Below, piece after piece: positions 22,409-22,832 of a DNA stretch of 22,832 nt (its first letter is position 1; every line of letters starts with the position of its first letter). Under the pieces are notes generated by a model. That model ran no database searches, was not told the DNA's origin, and saw nothing but the letters and a program-made list of their open reading frames with translations. The position numbers and the translations under genes are program-made. Origin of the DNA: an uncultured Anaerolineales bacterium (GTDB lineage Bacteria; Chloroflexota; Anaerolineae; Anaerolineales; Villigracilaceae); assembly GCA_937928015.1 (NCBI GenBank), contig CALFXA010000004.1, forward strand, positions 1 to 22,832, read 5' to 3'.

Positions 22409-22832
22409 ATGGAAAACCCCACCTCGGAAGAAAAAGTTCTGGCGGCGCTGGCACATGGATCGGTGCTATTTGCCTGGTTCGGCCCCATCGTGCCGACCAT
22501 CCTATGGATCACTCAGCGAAAAAAATCGAAGTATGTCCGCTTCCATGCCTTGCAAGCCATGGGATATCAGGCTCTGGCTTTCTGGGGCTGGATCCTGGGA
22601 GTCATCGCTGTGTTCATCGGCATGTTCGGGGTGATTTTCTTTGCGGCCCTCGTGCTGGATACGAACCAGATAGAGTCAACTGCTTTTCAAGTCTTCCTGC
22701 AATTCTTCATGATGTTGTCCATTTTTGGCTTATGGGGCCTTTTCTTCCTGGGCGGTCTGGCCGGTGCAGTCTTCTGCATGATGGGACGGCAATTTCGCTA
22801 CCCGATCCTCGGACCCTGGCTCAAGGCTAAAC
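22409..22832 (+). CDS. DUF4870 membrane protein, cut by window edge
   Basis: 141 codons visible, running past the right edge. The start MENPTSEEKVLAALAHGSVL leads to a hydrophobic stretch, then a basic loop QRKKSKYVRFHALQAMGYQA (His and Gln positions typical of DUF4870/Tic20-like proteins), two more membrane segments, and GRQFRYPILGPW. The predicted topology is about three to four helices. The family function is unknown. ATG at 22409 has AGGAGG at 22395-22400, 8 nt upstream, which fixes the start. Confidence 0.85.
   Translation, partial: MENPTSEEKVLAALAHGSVLFAWFGPIVPTILWITQRKKSKYVRFHALQAMGYQALAFWGWILGVIAVFIGMFGVIFFAALVLDTNQIESTAFQVFLQFFMMLSIFGLWGLFFLGGLAGAVFCMMGRQFRYPILGPWLKAK

Overview
The window looks like a chromosomal segment of a Chloroflexota bacterium, most likely class Anaerolineae. 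This rests on gene content and style, not on a search: bL21 with a long Lys/Ala tail, secreted proteins with Thr-Pro tails and Cys-rich modules, a deazaflavin (F420)-type nitroreductase, two UvrD-like proteins close together, and GC-rich coding DNA (about 60% by eye). No rRNA, tRNA or CRISPR array was seen.

Left part (1-8469), mostly minus strand. It holds the N-terminal third of pyruvate phosphate dikinase (GTG start, cut by the window edge) and an orphan receiver-only response regulator on the plus strand. Next come a 3'-5' exonuclease-like protein with an alpha/beta hydrolase, and an apparent operon of zinc ribbon, hypoxanthine phosphoribosyltransferase and CCA-adding enzyme. Thymidine kinase follows with its own extended -10 promoter. 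The ribosomal operon rplU-rpmA-rpmE is driven by a perfect TTGACA/TATAAT promoter with a leader hairpin. Two ribosomal proteins are unusual: bL21 carries an 80-residue Lys/Ala tail and bL31 is fused to a domain like the RNA polymerase alpha C-terminal domain. A helical hypothetical protein closes the block.

Middle part (8590-18154), plus strand. It holds a membrane-anchored S49 peptidase, a DUF4350-like extracytoplasmic protein, a dienelactone hydrolase, a P-loop UvrD/AddB-like protein with degenerate motor motifs, a GT-C type membrane glycosyltransferase, a lipoprotein with a carboxypeptidase-regulatory-like domain and Cys-rich modules, and an intact UvrD-type helicase. Both helicase-like genes follow palindromic repeats, and the intact helicase has two in-frame segments that look repeat-derived.

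Island (about 18155-21130). Base composition drops sharply (roughly 35-40% GC by eye). Two overlapping genes lie here: a 756-residue protein with a caspase-like peptidase, a GAF-like region and an EAL (cyclic-di-GMP phosphodiesterase type) domain, and a 111-residue trypco2-like protein. Trypco domains are companions of protease effectors in bacterial conflict systems. I read this pair as a candidate, horizontally acquired defence or programmed-death system in which a cyclic-nucleotide-type domain may control a caspase-like protease. It is the most interesting item in the window.

Right end (21131-22832). The composition returns to normal with a DUF3891-family protein, a strong bidirectional terminator, a deazaflavin-dependent nitroreductase on the minus strand, and the start of a DUF4870 membrane protein that runs off the edge.
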